NCBI GenBank assembly: GCA_007134405.1
Contig: SLKW01000152.1
Location: 1 to 6,199, forward strand
From: Paracoccaceae bacterium
GTDB taxonomy: Bacteria; Pseudomonadota; Alphaproteobacteria; Rhodobacterales; Rhodobacteraceae
Direction of reading: 5' to 3'
Length of the DNA: 6,199 bases
A model generated the notes under the pieces. It did not search any database and had not been told where the DNA came from. It worked only from the letters and a program-made list of their open reading frames with translations. A program made the translations under genes and the position numbers. This document shows positions 1-5,454 of the stretch, piece after piece (the stretch's first letter is position 1; each line of letters starts with the position of its first letter).

Positions 1-69
1 GGCACCGGCGGCAGCGGCGGCTCGGCCCCCGCCAGCTTCGGCTCCGTCAGTTCGGGCGGGCTCTACTGA
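1..69 (+). CDS. C-terminal end of a probable penicillin-binding protein 1A (partial)
   Basis: The window opens inside a reading frame of 22 codons closed by TGA at 67-69. The visible peptide is a Gly/Ser/Ala-rich tail ending GSVSSGGLY. No enzymatic domain lies in the window. The assignment to a class A penicillin-binding protein (bifunctional peptidoglycan glycosyltransferase/transpeptidase, PBP1A type) is inferred from two things: such proteins in Rhodobacteraceae often end in a low-complexity Gly/Ser/Pro tail finishing in GGLY, and the gene just upstream of prfB in this group is commonly PBP1A. The gene ends 88 bp before prfB, and I see no clear terminator between them. It could instead be any protein with a glycine-rich tail; the frame is convincing but the identity is only moderately so. 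Confidence 0.5.
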   Translation, partial: GTGGSGGSAPASFGSVSSGGLY

Positions 70-157
70 CCGTGGCCTTGCCGCCTGCCCGCACCCACGT
101 TATCAGACCACCCGACCGGCGGCACCGTCGCCCGACAGCCTTTCACGGAAACGATCC

Positions 158-1285
158 ATGCGCGCAGAAACCCAGTCCACGATCGAAGCGATCCGCAAGT
201 CGCTGGCGCTGCTCGCGCAGCGCATGGACCGCGAGACGGCGCAGTACCGGCTCGAGGAATTCGATGCGATGATCGAGGACCCGAACCTGTGGAACGACCC
301 CGCCCGCGCCCAGAAGCTGATGCGCGAGCGGCAGATGCTGATCGACGCCGTCACCACTTTCGACTCGATCAACCGCGAGATGCAGGACAATATCGAGCTG
401 ATCGAACTAGGCGAGGCTGAGGGCGACACCGAGGTCGTGACCGAGGCTGAGGCGGCGCTGAAGGCGCTTGCCGCCCGCGCCGCCGAGAAGGAGCTCGAGG
501 CGCTTCTGGATGGCGAGGCCGACGGCAACGACACCTATCTGGAAATCAACGCCGGCGCCGGCGGGACAGAAAGCTGCGACTGGGCCTCGATGTTGGCGCG
601 CATGTATGTCCGCTGGGCGGAAAAGAAGGGCTACAAGGTCGAACTGACCTCGGAAAGCGCGGGCGAAGAGGCCGGCATCCGTTCGGCCACCTACCGCATC
701 TCGGGGCCCAACGCCTATGGCTGGTTGAAATCCGAATCCGGCGTCCACCGGCTGGTGCGCATTTCGCCCTATGACAGCGCGGCGCGGCGGCATACCTCGT
801 TCTGCTCGGTCTGGGTCTACCCGGTCGTCGACGACAACATCGAGATCACCGTGCCCGACAACGAGATCCGCATCGACACCTACCGCTCCTCGGGTGCGGG
901 CGGGCAGCACGTCAACACCACCGACTCGGCGGTGCGGATGACCCACCTGCCTACCGGGATCGTGGTCACGTCGAGCCAGAAGTCCCAACACCAGAACCGC
1001 GCCATTGCGATGGAGGCGCTGAAGTCGCGGCTCTACGAACTGGAGTTGCGCAAGCGCACCGAAGCGATCGAGGCCGCGCACGATGCCAAGGGCGATGCCG
1101 GCTGGGGCAACCAGATTCGCAGCTACGTCCTGCAACCCTACCAGATGGTCAAGGACCTGCGCACCGGGCACGAGACCTCGGACACGCAGGGCGTTCTGGA
1201 CGGCGATCTCGACGCGTTCATGGCGGCGACACTGGCGATGGATGTCGCCGGCAAGAGCCGGTCCGAAGCGCAGGCCGCGGACTAA
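158..1285 (+). CDS. prfB: Peptide chain release factor 2 (RF2)
   Basis: Cytoplasmic class I release factor that reads UGA and UAA stop codons in the ribosomal A site and triggers hydrolysis of peptidyl-tRNA. The 375-residue product is close to the family's usual length of about 365. Residues 1-110 form the helical N-terminal domain. A GAGGTE stretch at 133-138 opens the core. The stop-codon recognition tripeptide is SPY at 203-205 where E. coli has SPF, followed by RRHTSF (210-215). The catalytic GGQ is at 248-250 within SGAGGQHVN; its glutamine is the residue methylated by PrmC in characterised RF2. The ATG start gives the N-terminus expected for the family and has a modest GGAA 7 nt upstream. 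The codons matching the E. coli frameshift site (LAQRMD, residues 19-24) contain no in-frame UGA, so the programmed +1 frameshift that autoregulates many prfB genes is absent. It lies between the PBP-like tail and the DUF2189 gene, 87 bp before the latter. Confidence 0.97.
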   Translation: MRAETQSTIEAIRKSLALLAQRMDRETAQYRLEEFDAMIEDPNLWNDPARAQKLMRERQMLIDAVTTFDSINREMQDNIELIELGEAEGDTEVVTEAEAALKALAARAAEKELEALLDGEADGNDTYLEINAGAGGTESCDWASMLARMYVRWAEKKGYKVELTSESAGEEAGIRSATYRISGPNAYGWLKSESGVHRLVRISPYDSAARRHTSFCSVWVYPVVDDNIEITVPDNEIRIDTYRSSGAGGQHVNTTDSAVRMTHLPTGIVVTSSQKSQHQNRAIAMEALKSRLYELELRKRTEAIEAAHDAKGDAGWGNQIRSYVLQPYQMVKDLRTGHETSDTQGVLDGDLDAFMAATLAMDVAGKSRSEAQAAD

Positions 1286-1346
1286 GCGCCACAGAGCGGG
1301 CCACGCGCGCACAAATCGCTTGCCTGCCGGGGACGTGGCCACCTAT

Positions 1347-1365
1347 CCTCCGTTGAAAATGGAGG
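1347..1365 (+). promoter_or_regulatory. Hairpin covering the ribosome-binding site of the DUF2189 gene
   Basis: The 19-nt segment CCTCCGTTGAAAATGGAGG folds as an 8-bp stem (one G-U pair) around a GAA loop. Its right arm, GGAGG at 1361-1365, is the Shine-Dalgarno sequence of the gene starting at 1373, with 7 nt of spacing. The left arm CCTCC resembles the anti-Shine-Dalgarno tail of 16S rRNA. Base pairing would therefore hide the ribosome-binding site in the mRNA. The complementarity is seen directly; a regulatory effect on translation is inference. Confidence 0.5.
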
Positions 1366-1372
1366 GTCCTCG

Positions 1373-2155
1373 ATGTCCGATTCCCGCAGCGACTACGATA
1401 CCTTTGGCGCCGACGTCCCGCAGATTCGCCGCATCGACGCCGAGGATCTGCGCGCGGCCCTGAACGCAGGCTGGGCGGATTTCAAGGCAGCGCCGCTATT
1501 CGGTCTTTTCTTCGCGCTGGTCTACACGCTGGGCGGGATCGCTCTCGCCATTGGCCTGATCGGCGCTGGCGAGCTTTTCTGGTTCATCCCGATCGCCGCG
1601 GGCTTTCCGCTTGTGGCGCCGTTCGCGGCGGTTGGTCTCTACGAGGTCAGCCGGCGGCGGGAGGCGGGCGAACCCCTGACCTGGGGGCCGGTTCTGGCGG
1701 CGCTGCGCGGTCACGGCGACGGACAATTGCCGGTAATGGCGGTCGTGGTGTTGCTGGTGTTCGGTTTCTGGGTGATCCTCGCGCGCGGCATTTTCGCCAT
1801 CTTCATCGGGCAGGGCGTGCTCGGCGCGAGCATCGGGATGGAACTGCTGAGCTTCGCCGGCATCTTCATGCTTCTCATCGGATCGCTGGTCGGCGGGTTG
1901 ATCGCCCTGGGGCTGTTCACCGTGACCGCGTTCAGCCTGCCCATGCTCCTCGACCGGCCGGTCGATTTCGCGACGGCAATCATCACCAGCATCGCGGCGG
2001 TGCGGGCCAACGGCATGGTCATGCTCCGCTGGGCCGCGATGATCGCGGGCCTGCTCATCGTGGCAATGCTGCCGCTCTTTCTGGGGCTCGTGGTTGTGCT
2101 TCCGCTTTTGGGGCACGCGACCTGGCACCTCTATCGCCGGGCGGTCGCAGCCTGA
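1373..2155 (+). CDS. DUF2189 family integral membrane protein
   Basis: A 260-residue, strongly hydrophobic inner-membrane protein that fits the DUF2189 family (function unknown). A polar N-terminus (1-40) carries an IRRIDAEDLRAALNAGWADF segment, a typical lead-in for this family. About five hydrophobic stretches follow: roughly 42-65, 69-90, 118-146, 157-190 and 216-246; the 157-190 stretch is long enough for more than one span. Between the second and third is a charged loop (about 91-117, including EVSRRREAGE). The protein ends LLGHATWHLYRRAVAA, a closing motif I associate with the family. The ATG at 1373 follows a perfect GGAGG with 7 nt spacing, so the start is well supported, although that site is also the arm of a hairpin. 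It is 87 bp downstream of prfB on the same strand and may share its transcript. An intrinsic terminator follows 45 bp after the stop. No catalytic motif is visible and I assign no function. Confidence 0.88.
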   Translation: MSDSRSDYDTFGADVPQIRRIDAEDLRAALNAGWADFKAAPLFGLFFALVYTLGGIALAIGLIGAGELFWFIPIAAGFPLVAPFAAVGLYEVSRRREAGEPLTWGPVLAALRGHGDGQLPVMAVVVLLVFGFWVILARGIFAIFIGQGVLGASIGMELLSFAGIFMLLIGSLVGGLIALGLFTVTAFSLPMLLDRPVDFATAIITSIAAVRANGMVMLRWAAMIAGLLIVAMLPLFLGLVVVLPLLGHATWHLYRRAVAA

Positions 2156-2199
2156 AGCGAAGGACGCGGAGGCAAGTCCCGGAACCGGCCTCGATAGAG

Positions 2200-2229
2200 G
2201 TGCGCGCAAAAAGCGCGACGCACTTTTTT
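2200..2229 (+). terminator. Intrinsic (Rho-independent) terminator after the DUF2189 gene
   Basis: GTGCG followed by CGC (2200-2207), a loop of five A residues (2208-2212), then GCG and CGCAC (2213-2223) with a three-base CGA bulge, followed directly by six T residues (2224-2229). A G-T pair and two A/G-T pairs could extend the base of the stem. A GC-rich stem with a run of U, 45 bp after a stop codon and between convergent genes, is the expected form for ending the rightward transcript. There is no matching A-run on the left side of the stem, so it should not end leftward transcription well. Confidence 0.75.
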
Positions 2230-2337
2230 CGGTGCTGAGAGCGACCATTTCGGAAAGTTTCATTACGGTTAATTTTTGAAATTCCCTGAGATATTGCAAT
2301 GATTTGTCGAACCGTCCAACCTTGGACCCTTCTTCCG
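2230..2337. other. AT-rich spacer between convergent genes
   Basis: This stretch separates the terminator from the stop codon of the leftward DUF2243 gene. From 2241 to 2310 only 25 of 70 bases are G or C, far below its surroundings. It holds a perfect inverted repeat GTCCAA-CC-TTGGAC (2314-2327), which lies just past the stop of the leftward gene but has no adjacent T-run in either direction. No credible gene is seen; short open frames crossing it lack ribosome-binding sites and family resemblance. It may simply be non-coding sequence where two transcripts end. Confidence 0.5.
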
Positions 2338-3153
2338 TCACAGCTCGGACCAACTCAGGCAGCCTACCGAAATCAACCCGTTCGAGACCAGGATCGCGCC
2401 GTGTCGATAGAGCGTTGAAGGCCTCTTGTCCGGTCCGAGCGCGATGAGCCAAACACCCTGGCTCGCATCGGACCAGACCAAGCTGCCATCGACGGCATCC
2501 GCCGCGGCGACAACGTCGGCGAACGAGACACCGGGCCTGAACACCGCAAGCGTCATGCCATCGTCCAGCACATCTGCGGGCGGCAGCGATGCAACCGTCC
2601 CGGTGAGAAGCGCAGCAATCGTCAGGGAAGCCGCCGTGGTCCGTCCCCGCGACGCCCCAGTTCCGCCGTCCGGTCGCTGGCGCAGCAGCCAGACACCGAT
2701 CGCCAGAACGACGATGCCGAACGGCACCAGCCAGATCAGATCCCACAGCAACGGGTTCTCCACGTCCATCCGGATCCGGTGCAGTTGCAGGATCCAATGC
2801 ACGACGACCGCGTCGATAACGTGCCAGCTTCCGAAGCCGATCAGAGACCAGGCAATGAGCTTCCGACTGGCGTCCCGGCGACCAAGCGCACCGCGACGCG
2901 TCCAGATCAGCCAGAGGCCAAGCACCGCTAGGATGTAGTGCGAAACGTGGAAGAGTCCGTCGGCAAGAATCTGAAAGCGAAGATCCTCGGCCGTTTCACT
3001 CGGTGCCACGCCGGCGAGCAGGTGGTGCCACTGGAGAACCTGGTGCAACAGGATCCCGTCGAAGAAACCGCCCAACGCGAAGCCAAGACAGAAACCGCCC
3101 CAAGCCAAACGCTTGGCATGACGTTTGTCGGAACCCGTTTCTGGCTGAAACAT
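2338..3153 (-). CDS. DUF2243 membrane protein with an extra C-terminal domain
   Basis: A 271-residue inner-membrane protein. Residues about 17-157 match the DUF2243 family of predicted membrane proteins: GGFFDGILLHQVLQWHHLL (28-46), DGLFHVSHY (65-73), the FGSWHVIDAVVVHWILQLHRIR segment (107-128) and a fourth hydrophobic stretch (136-157). Histidines 37, 43, 44, 69, 72, 111, 119 and 125 sit in or near the membrane segments and could bind metal or haem, but that is inference. A fifth hydrophobic stretch (174-191) then leads into about 80 soluble residues containing AVFRPGVSF, SLVWSDASQGVWLIAL, TLYRHGAILVS and a terminal GCLSWSEL; this part is not in the usual DUF2243 unit. The ATG at 3153 has a perfect GGAGG 6 nt upstream. 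A TTG 21 bp further out is in frame but lies inside the hairpin loop region and lacks such a site. The gene is 68 bp behind the bactofilin gene and could be read from the same transcript. Its function is unknown. Confidence 0.85.
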   Translation of the reverse strand: MFQPETGSDKRHAKRLAWGGFCLGFALGGFFDGILLHQVLQWHHLLAGVAPSETAEDLRFQILADGLFHVSHYILAVLGLWLIWTRRGALGRRDASRKLIAWSLIGFGSWHVIDAVVVHWILQLHRIRMDVENPLLWDLIWLVPFGIVVLAIGVWLLRQRPDGGTGASRGRTTAASLTIAALLTGTVASLPPADVLDDGMTLAVFRPGVSFADVVAAADAVDGSLVWSDASQGVWLIALGPDKRPSTLYRHGAILVSNGLISVGCLSWSEL

Positions 3154-3156
3154 GTC

Positions 3157-3194
3157 GATCCTCCGATGCCGCAACCACCGGCATCTCGAGGATC
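3157..3194 (-). promoter_or_regulatory. Long inverted repeat enclosing the ribosome-binding site of the DUF2243 gene
   Basis: On the leftward transcript the 38-nt element reads GATCCTC, GA, GATGCCG, a 7-nt loop GTGGTTG, CGGCATC, G, then GAGGATC. This gives two perfect 7-bp stems separated by a 2x1 internal loop. The final arm contains the GGAGG Shine-Dalgarno of the gene starting at 3153. The structure is stronger than most chance repeats. With no T-run after it, it is not a standard intrinsic terminator for the upstream bactofilin gene. The fold is seen directly from complementarity; a role in translational control or 3'-end protection is inference. Confidence 0.6.
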
Positions 3195-3221
3195 AACGGA
3201 TCCGCGTAACCTAGGTTCCGC

Positions 3222-3836
3222 TTACTTCGCCGCTTTTGCTTCGGCGGGCGCCTTCGGAATCGCGGGTGACTGGGATTGCTGCGGAGCCTGCGGCTGGCTG
3301 GGGCGCTGGGATGCGCTCGACTGCGGCTGCGAAGGCTGCGAAGATTGCGGCGCCGCCGTCTGCTGCTCCTGCGAACGGGAAGCCGGCTGGCCGGCGTTCA
3401 ACGGATCGTCCTGACGCTGCACCGAGCCCTCAAAATGGGCGCCCGATTCGATGGCGATCGTCTTGTGAATGATGTCGCCCTCAACCCGCGCGGTCGAGGT
3501 CAGGCGCACCTTCAGACCGCGAACCCGGCCAATGACACGGCCATTGATGACAATGTCGTCGGCCACAATCTCACCCCGGATGGTCGCGGAGTCGCCGACC
3601 GTCAGCAGATGCGCGCGGATATCACCGTCGACGATCCCCTCGATCACGACATCGCCGGTGGTCCGCAAATTGCCGGTCACGGTCAAGTCGGACGAAAGCA
3701 CCGAGGCCGCCGGTTTGGCCTTGTTCGGCGATCCCAGATCCATACCCGAACGTCCCATCGCCGGTGCCGCAGGCTCGGGCGCGCGCGGCGCTTCGCTTTT
3801 CGGCCCCTGTTCGTTGATGCGGCTCTTAGAAAACAT
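3222..3836 (-). CDS. Bactofilin (polymer-forming cytoskeletal protein)
   Basis: Bactofilins self-assemble without nucleotide into filaments or membrane-associated sheets that scaffold cell-wall enzymes. The 204-residue product has the three-part bactofilin layout. A short N-terminal segment starts MFSKSRI, a common bactofilin opening thought to help membrane binding, followed by a Pro/Ala-rich linker. The beta-helix core covers about 46-141, with regularly spaced Gly and Val/Ile positions (TVTGNLRTTGDVVIEGIVDGDI, then IRGEIVADDIVINGRVIGRVRG and VEGDIIHKTIAIESGAHFEGSV). The tail (about 150-204) is rich in Ser, Gln, Pro and Ala and ends in a basic PAEAKAAK. The ATG at 3836 overlaps the last 11 nt of the M23 peptidase gene, and an AAGGG lies about 10 nt upstream, so translation is probably coupled. 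Pairing with an M23 peptidase matches known bactofilin loci in other bacteria and suggests a role in cell-shape or localised wall growth. The organism's own bactofilin name is not inferable. Confidence 0.93.
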   Translation of the reverse strand: MFSKSRINEQGPKSEAPRAPEPAAPAMGRSGMDLGSPNKAKPAASVLSSDLTVTGNLRTTGDVVIEGIVDGDIRAHLLTVGDSATIRGEIVADDIVINGRVIGRVRGLKVRLTSTARVEGDIIHKTIAIESGAHFEGSVQRQDDPLNAGQPASRSQEQQTAAPQSSQPSQPQSSASQRPSQPQAPQQSQSPAIPKAPAEAKAAK

Positions 3837-5160
3837 TCTGCGCGGCCCTTATGTAGTTCATCGGATTGATTGGCCGCCCGCCGACTCGGATCTCGTAGTG
3901 AAGATGCACGCCAGTGGAACGTCCAGTCGTTCCCATACCACCTAAGCGATCCCCGCGCGAGACCCTTTGGCCGGCACTCACGTCAATCGTGTGCAGATGC
4001 GCGTAGTAGGTCTCGATCCCGAAATCATGCTCCACGATGACAAGGTTGCCGTAGCCGCCTCGCCTGCCGGCGAACTTCACGCGCCCGGCGCCGGTGGACA
4101 GGATCGACGTCCCTTGTGGACCGGCCCAGTCGACGCCGTTGTGCATGCGCTGGCGACCATGGCGCGGATCCCGGCGATTGCCGAATCCCGAGGTCATTCT
4201 GACATTGGCCCTTACCGGCATCGCAAACGGGGTGCGCTGCGCAGCGATGCGGAAGGTGTTGATCTCTTCCAGGGCGGAAAGCACCGAATTGGCGCGCGCC
4301 TCGTCGCTGCCCGGGTCGAGCGTGCCCGAGGACGAGATTGAAATCGGCATCAGGGACGCCGATCGCGTCTGATATCCGGACCGGACTTGCTGCAGGATGC
4401 GCTCGGGCGGCAGGCCCGCGTCGCGGAACATGCGCTCGAGCGGCGAGATCGCTTCTTCCACGGCTTCCTCGAGCTGGCTGAAGATGCGGTGGTTCCGATC
4501 CTGAATGAGCCGATATTCGAGTGCCAGGTGCTGCGCCTGCAGGTGTGCGTTGTCCGCCATGGCGCTCATGGTTTCGCGCTCGGTCGCGGTATGCGCGAGC
4601 GCGGCCATCAGGACGTCAAGCGTTTGTTCGAATTCTTCAAGGCGCGCGGCTGAGGCGCGCAACTCGACATTTGCGTCGTCGCGCTGGTATTCTGCCAGTT
4701 GGGTGCGCGCGGCATCACGCTCTCGTGTGCGTTCGCGCAGGCTCGTCTGCACGGTCTCCACGCCGGCTTCCAGTTCGGCGCGCTTGCGTTCTGACGCAAG
4801 GAGCATTGCCTGCATCGTGGCGACACGATCCATCGCTTCGGCATAGCGGTCATGCGCCGCCTGCGCCTCGACGGCACGCTGATCGCGCTCTGCGGCCAAC
4901 TCGCCCAGACGTGTTTCGATATGCTGCCGTTCTCGCGCGACCTGTTCGCGGAACGATTCCGCCCCGAGGGCATTGAAGACGATGATGGAGGTGGCGATCA
5001 CCGTCCAAACAAACATCGCCGCTGCGCCCGTCAGGATGCTCAATTGAGCGACCGGGCGCAGGCGCACGAACCGCGTCCCGTAGTCCGAGCGCAAAAAGAG
5101 GCGTTTTTCGGGCAGGTAGCGGTCTATGGCCGCGTTCAAGCGATCGAAGGAGTGTCCCAA
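3826..5160 (-). CDS. Membrane-anchored coiled-coil M23 (LytM) peptidoglycan peptidase
   Basis: A 444-residue predicted zinc endopeptidase acting on peptidoglycan cross-links in the periplasm. Residues 1-36 are polar and basic (including PEKRLFLRSDYGTRFVRLRP), a single membrane segment covers about 37-63, and a long charged coiled coil covers about 68-190 with further helix to about 300. The N-terminal part resembles the DUF5930 type seen in Rhodobacterales. The LytM domain (about 310-440) is intact: zinc ligands H340 and D344 (HNGVD), H421 (second His of HLHYEIR), and the catalytic histidines H388 (YYAHL) and H419. All key residues are present, so an active enzyme is expected rather than a degenerate EnvC/NlpD-like activator. 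The start is TTG; AGGA sits 6 nt upstream and no other start occurs upstream in frame, while later starts would remove the anchor. The coding region overlaps the bactofilin start by 11 nt and lies 294 bp behind mog. Confidence 0.93.
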   Translation of the reverse strand: MGHSFDRLNAAIDRYLPEKRLFLRSDYGTRFVRLRPVAQLSILTGAAAMFVWTVIATSIIVFNALGAESFREQVARERQHIETRLGELAAERDQRAVEAQAAHDRYAEAMDRVATMQAMLLASERKRAELEAGVETVQTSLRERTRERDAARTQLAEYQRDDANVELRASAARLEEFEQTLDVLMAALAHTATERETMSAMADNAHLQAQHLALEYRLIQDRNHRIFSQLEEAVEEAISPLERMFRDAGLPPERILQQVRSGYQTRSASLMPISISSSGTLDPGSDEARANSVLSALEEINTFRIAAQRTPFAMPVRANVRMTSGFGNRRDPRHGRQRMHNGVDWAGPQGTSILSTGAGRVKFAGRRGGYGNLVIVEHDFGIETYYAHLHTIDVSAGQRVSRGDRLGGMGTTGRSTGVHLHYEIRVGGRPINPMNYIRAAQNVF

Positions 5161-5265
5161 GTGAGTTCCTGCGCGTTGTTGCCTGTCTCGGAGCTTTAAA
5201 GCCGCCGATGCCTTTGTGGCGTTTCCGGCAACCTGCCCCTTGTCCTTTCGTTTTCATTACCGGGG

Positions 5266-5295
5266 GGTGCATGCACCTGCAACCACTTTGGTTGC
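5266..5295. repeat. Adjacent perfect palindrome and hairpin
   Basis: A 12-bp perfect palindrome GGTGCATGCACC (5266-5277) is separated by one base from a 7-bp inverted repeat GCAACCA/TGGTTGC with a 3-nt loop (5279-5295). The pair lies about 110-135 bp upstream of the M23 gene start. It could be a protein-binding site or a structured leader; nothing in the sequence decides which. Confidence 0.45.
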
Positions 5296-5369
5296 CATCG
5301 GCAAAGGAGCGCCTATCCACAGGGGCGGATAAGCAAGAAACCGCCGATTAGTGCCGTATATTGACGGGT

Positions 5370-5381
5370 TTGTGCGCACAA
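5370..5381. repeat. 12-bp perfect palindrome TTGTGCGCACAA
   Basis: A perfect dyad with AT-rich ends and a GC core, about 210 bp upstream of the M23 gene and 74 bp past the mog stop. The form suits a dimeric helix-turn-helix repressor site, but I recognise no matching regulator consensus and no regulator gene lies in the window. Confidence 0.4.
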
Positions 5382-5454
5382 TCGCCAGATCTGGGTGGCG
5401 ACGCTCGAACGCGTTGTGCTGGGCCGCGCCGACGACGAACCTCTTGGTGCAGTC

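Larger units (their letters stand above)
5161..5454. promoter_or_regulatory. Palindrome-rich spacer between mog and the M23 gene, probable leader/promoter region
   Basis: No gene is supported here. It should hold the promoter and leader of the leftward M23-bactofilin genes unless they are read through from mog. Symmetric elements seen are GCTTTAAAGC (5193-5202), the 12-bp palindrome GGTGCATGCACC (5266-5277), a hairpin GCAACCA-CTT-TGGTTGC (5279-5295), TATCC-N8-GGATA (5314-5331), and the 12-bp palindrome TTGTGCGCACAA (5370-5381). I found no -35/-10 pair good enough to call a promoter on either strand, and no stem with a T-run that would end mog transcription. Confidence 0.45.

Noticed and set aside
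1299..1340. Inverted repeat GGCCACG (1299-1305) / CGTGGCC (1334-1340) after prfB, considered as a prfB terminator
   Set aside because: The loop is 28 nt long and no T-run follows, so it is not a standard terminator. A 7-bp match at that distance is easily chance in GC-rich DNA.
407..1342. A 311-codon leftward open frame opposite prfB
   Set aside because: prfB is unmistakable on the other strand. The antisense frame is long only because GC-rich codons avoid stops.
2276..2304. TTGAAA at 2276-2281 as a -35 element for a rightward transcript
   Set aside because: No acceptable -10 hexamer occurs at 16-18 bp and no rightward gene follows.
1496..2797. A 433-codon leftward open frame crossing the DUF2189 gene, the terminator and the DUF2243 3' end
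   Set aside because: It is antisense to a clear membrane-protein gene, its product is dominated by Arg, His, Asp and Glu as expected for the reverse of hydrophobic codons, it crosses an intergenic spacer, and no family is recognisable.
3154..3174. TTG at 3174 as the start of the DUF2243 gene
   Set aside because: The ATG at 3153 has a perfect GGAGG at 6 nt. The TTG would add MRHRRID, which is encoded by the Shine-Dalgarno hairpin itself.
5241..5285. Leftward TTGCAG with 17-bp spacing to TAATGA as an M23 promoter
   Set aside because: The -10 candidate matches the consensus at only two positions, so I do not call it.
5390..5454. A T-arm-like GTTCGAG on the leftward strand suggesting a tRNA
   Set aside because: The flanking bases do not pair as a T stem, and no acceptor, D or anticodon arms can be found at the right spacing.
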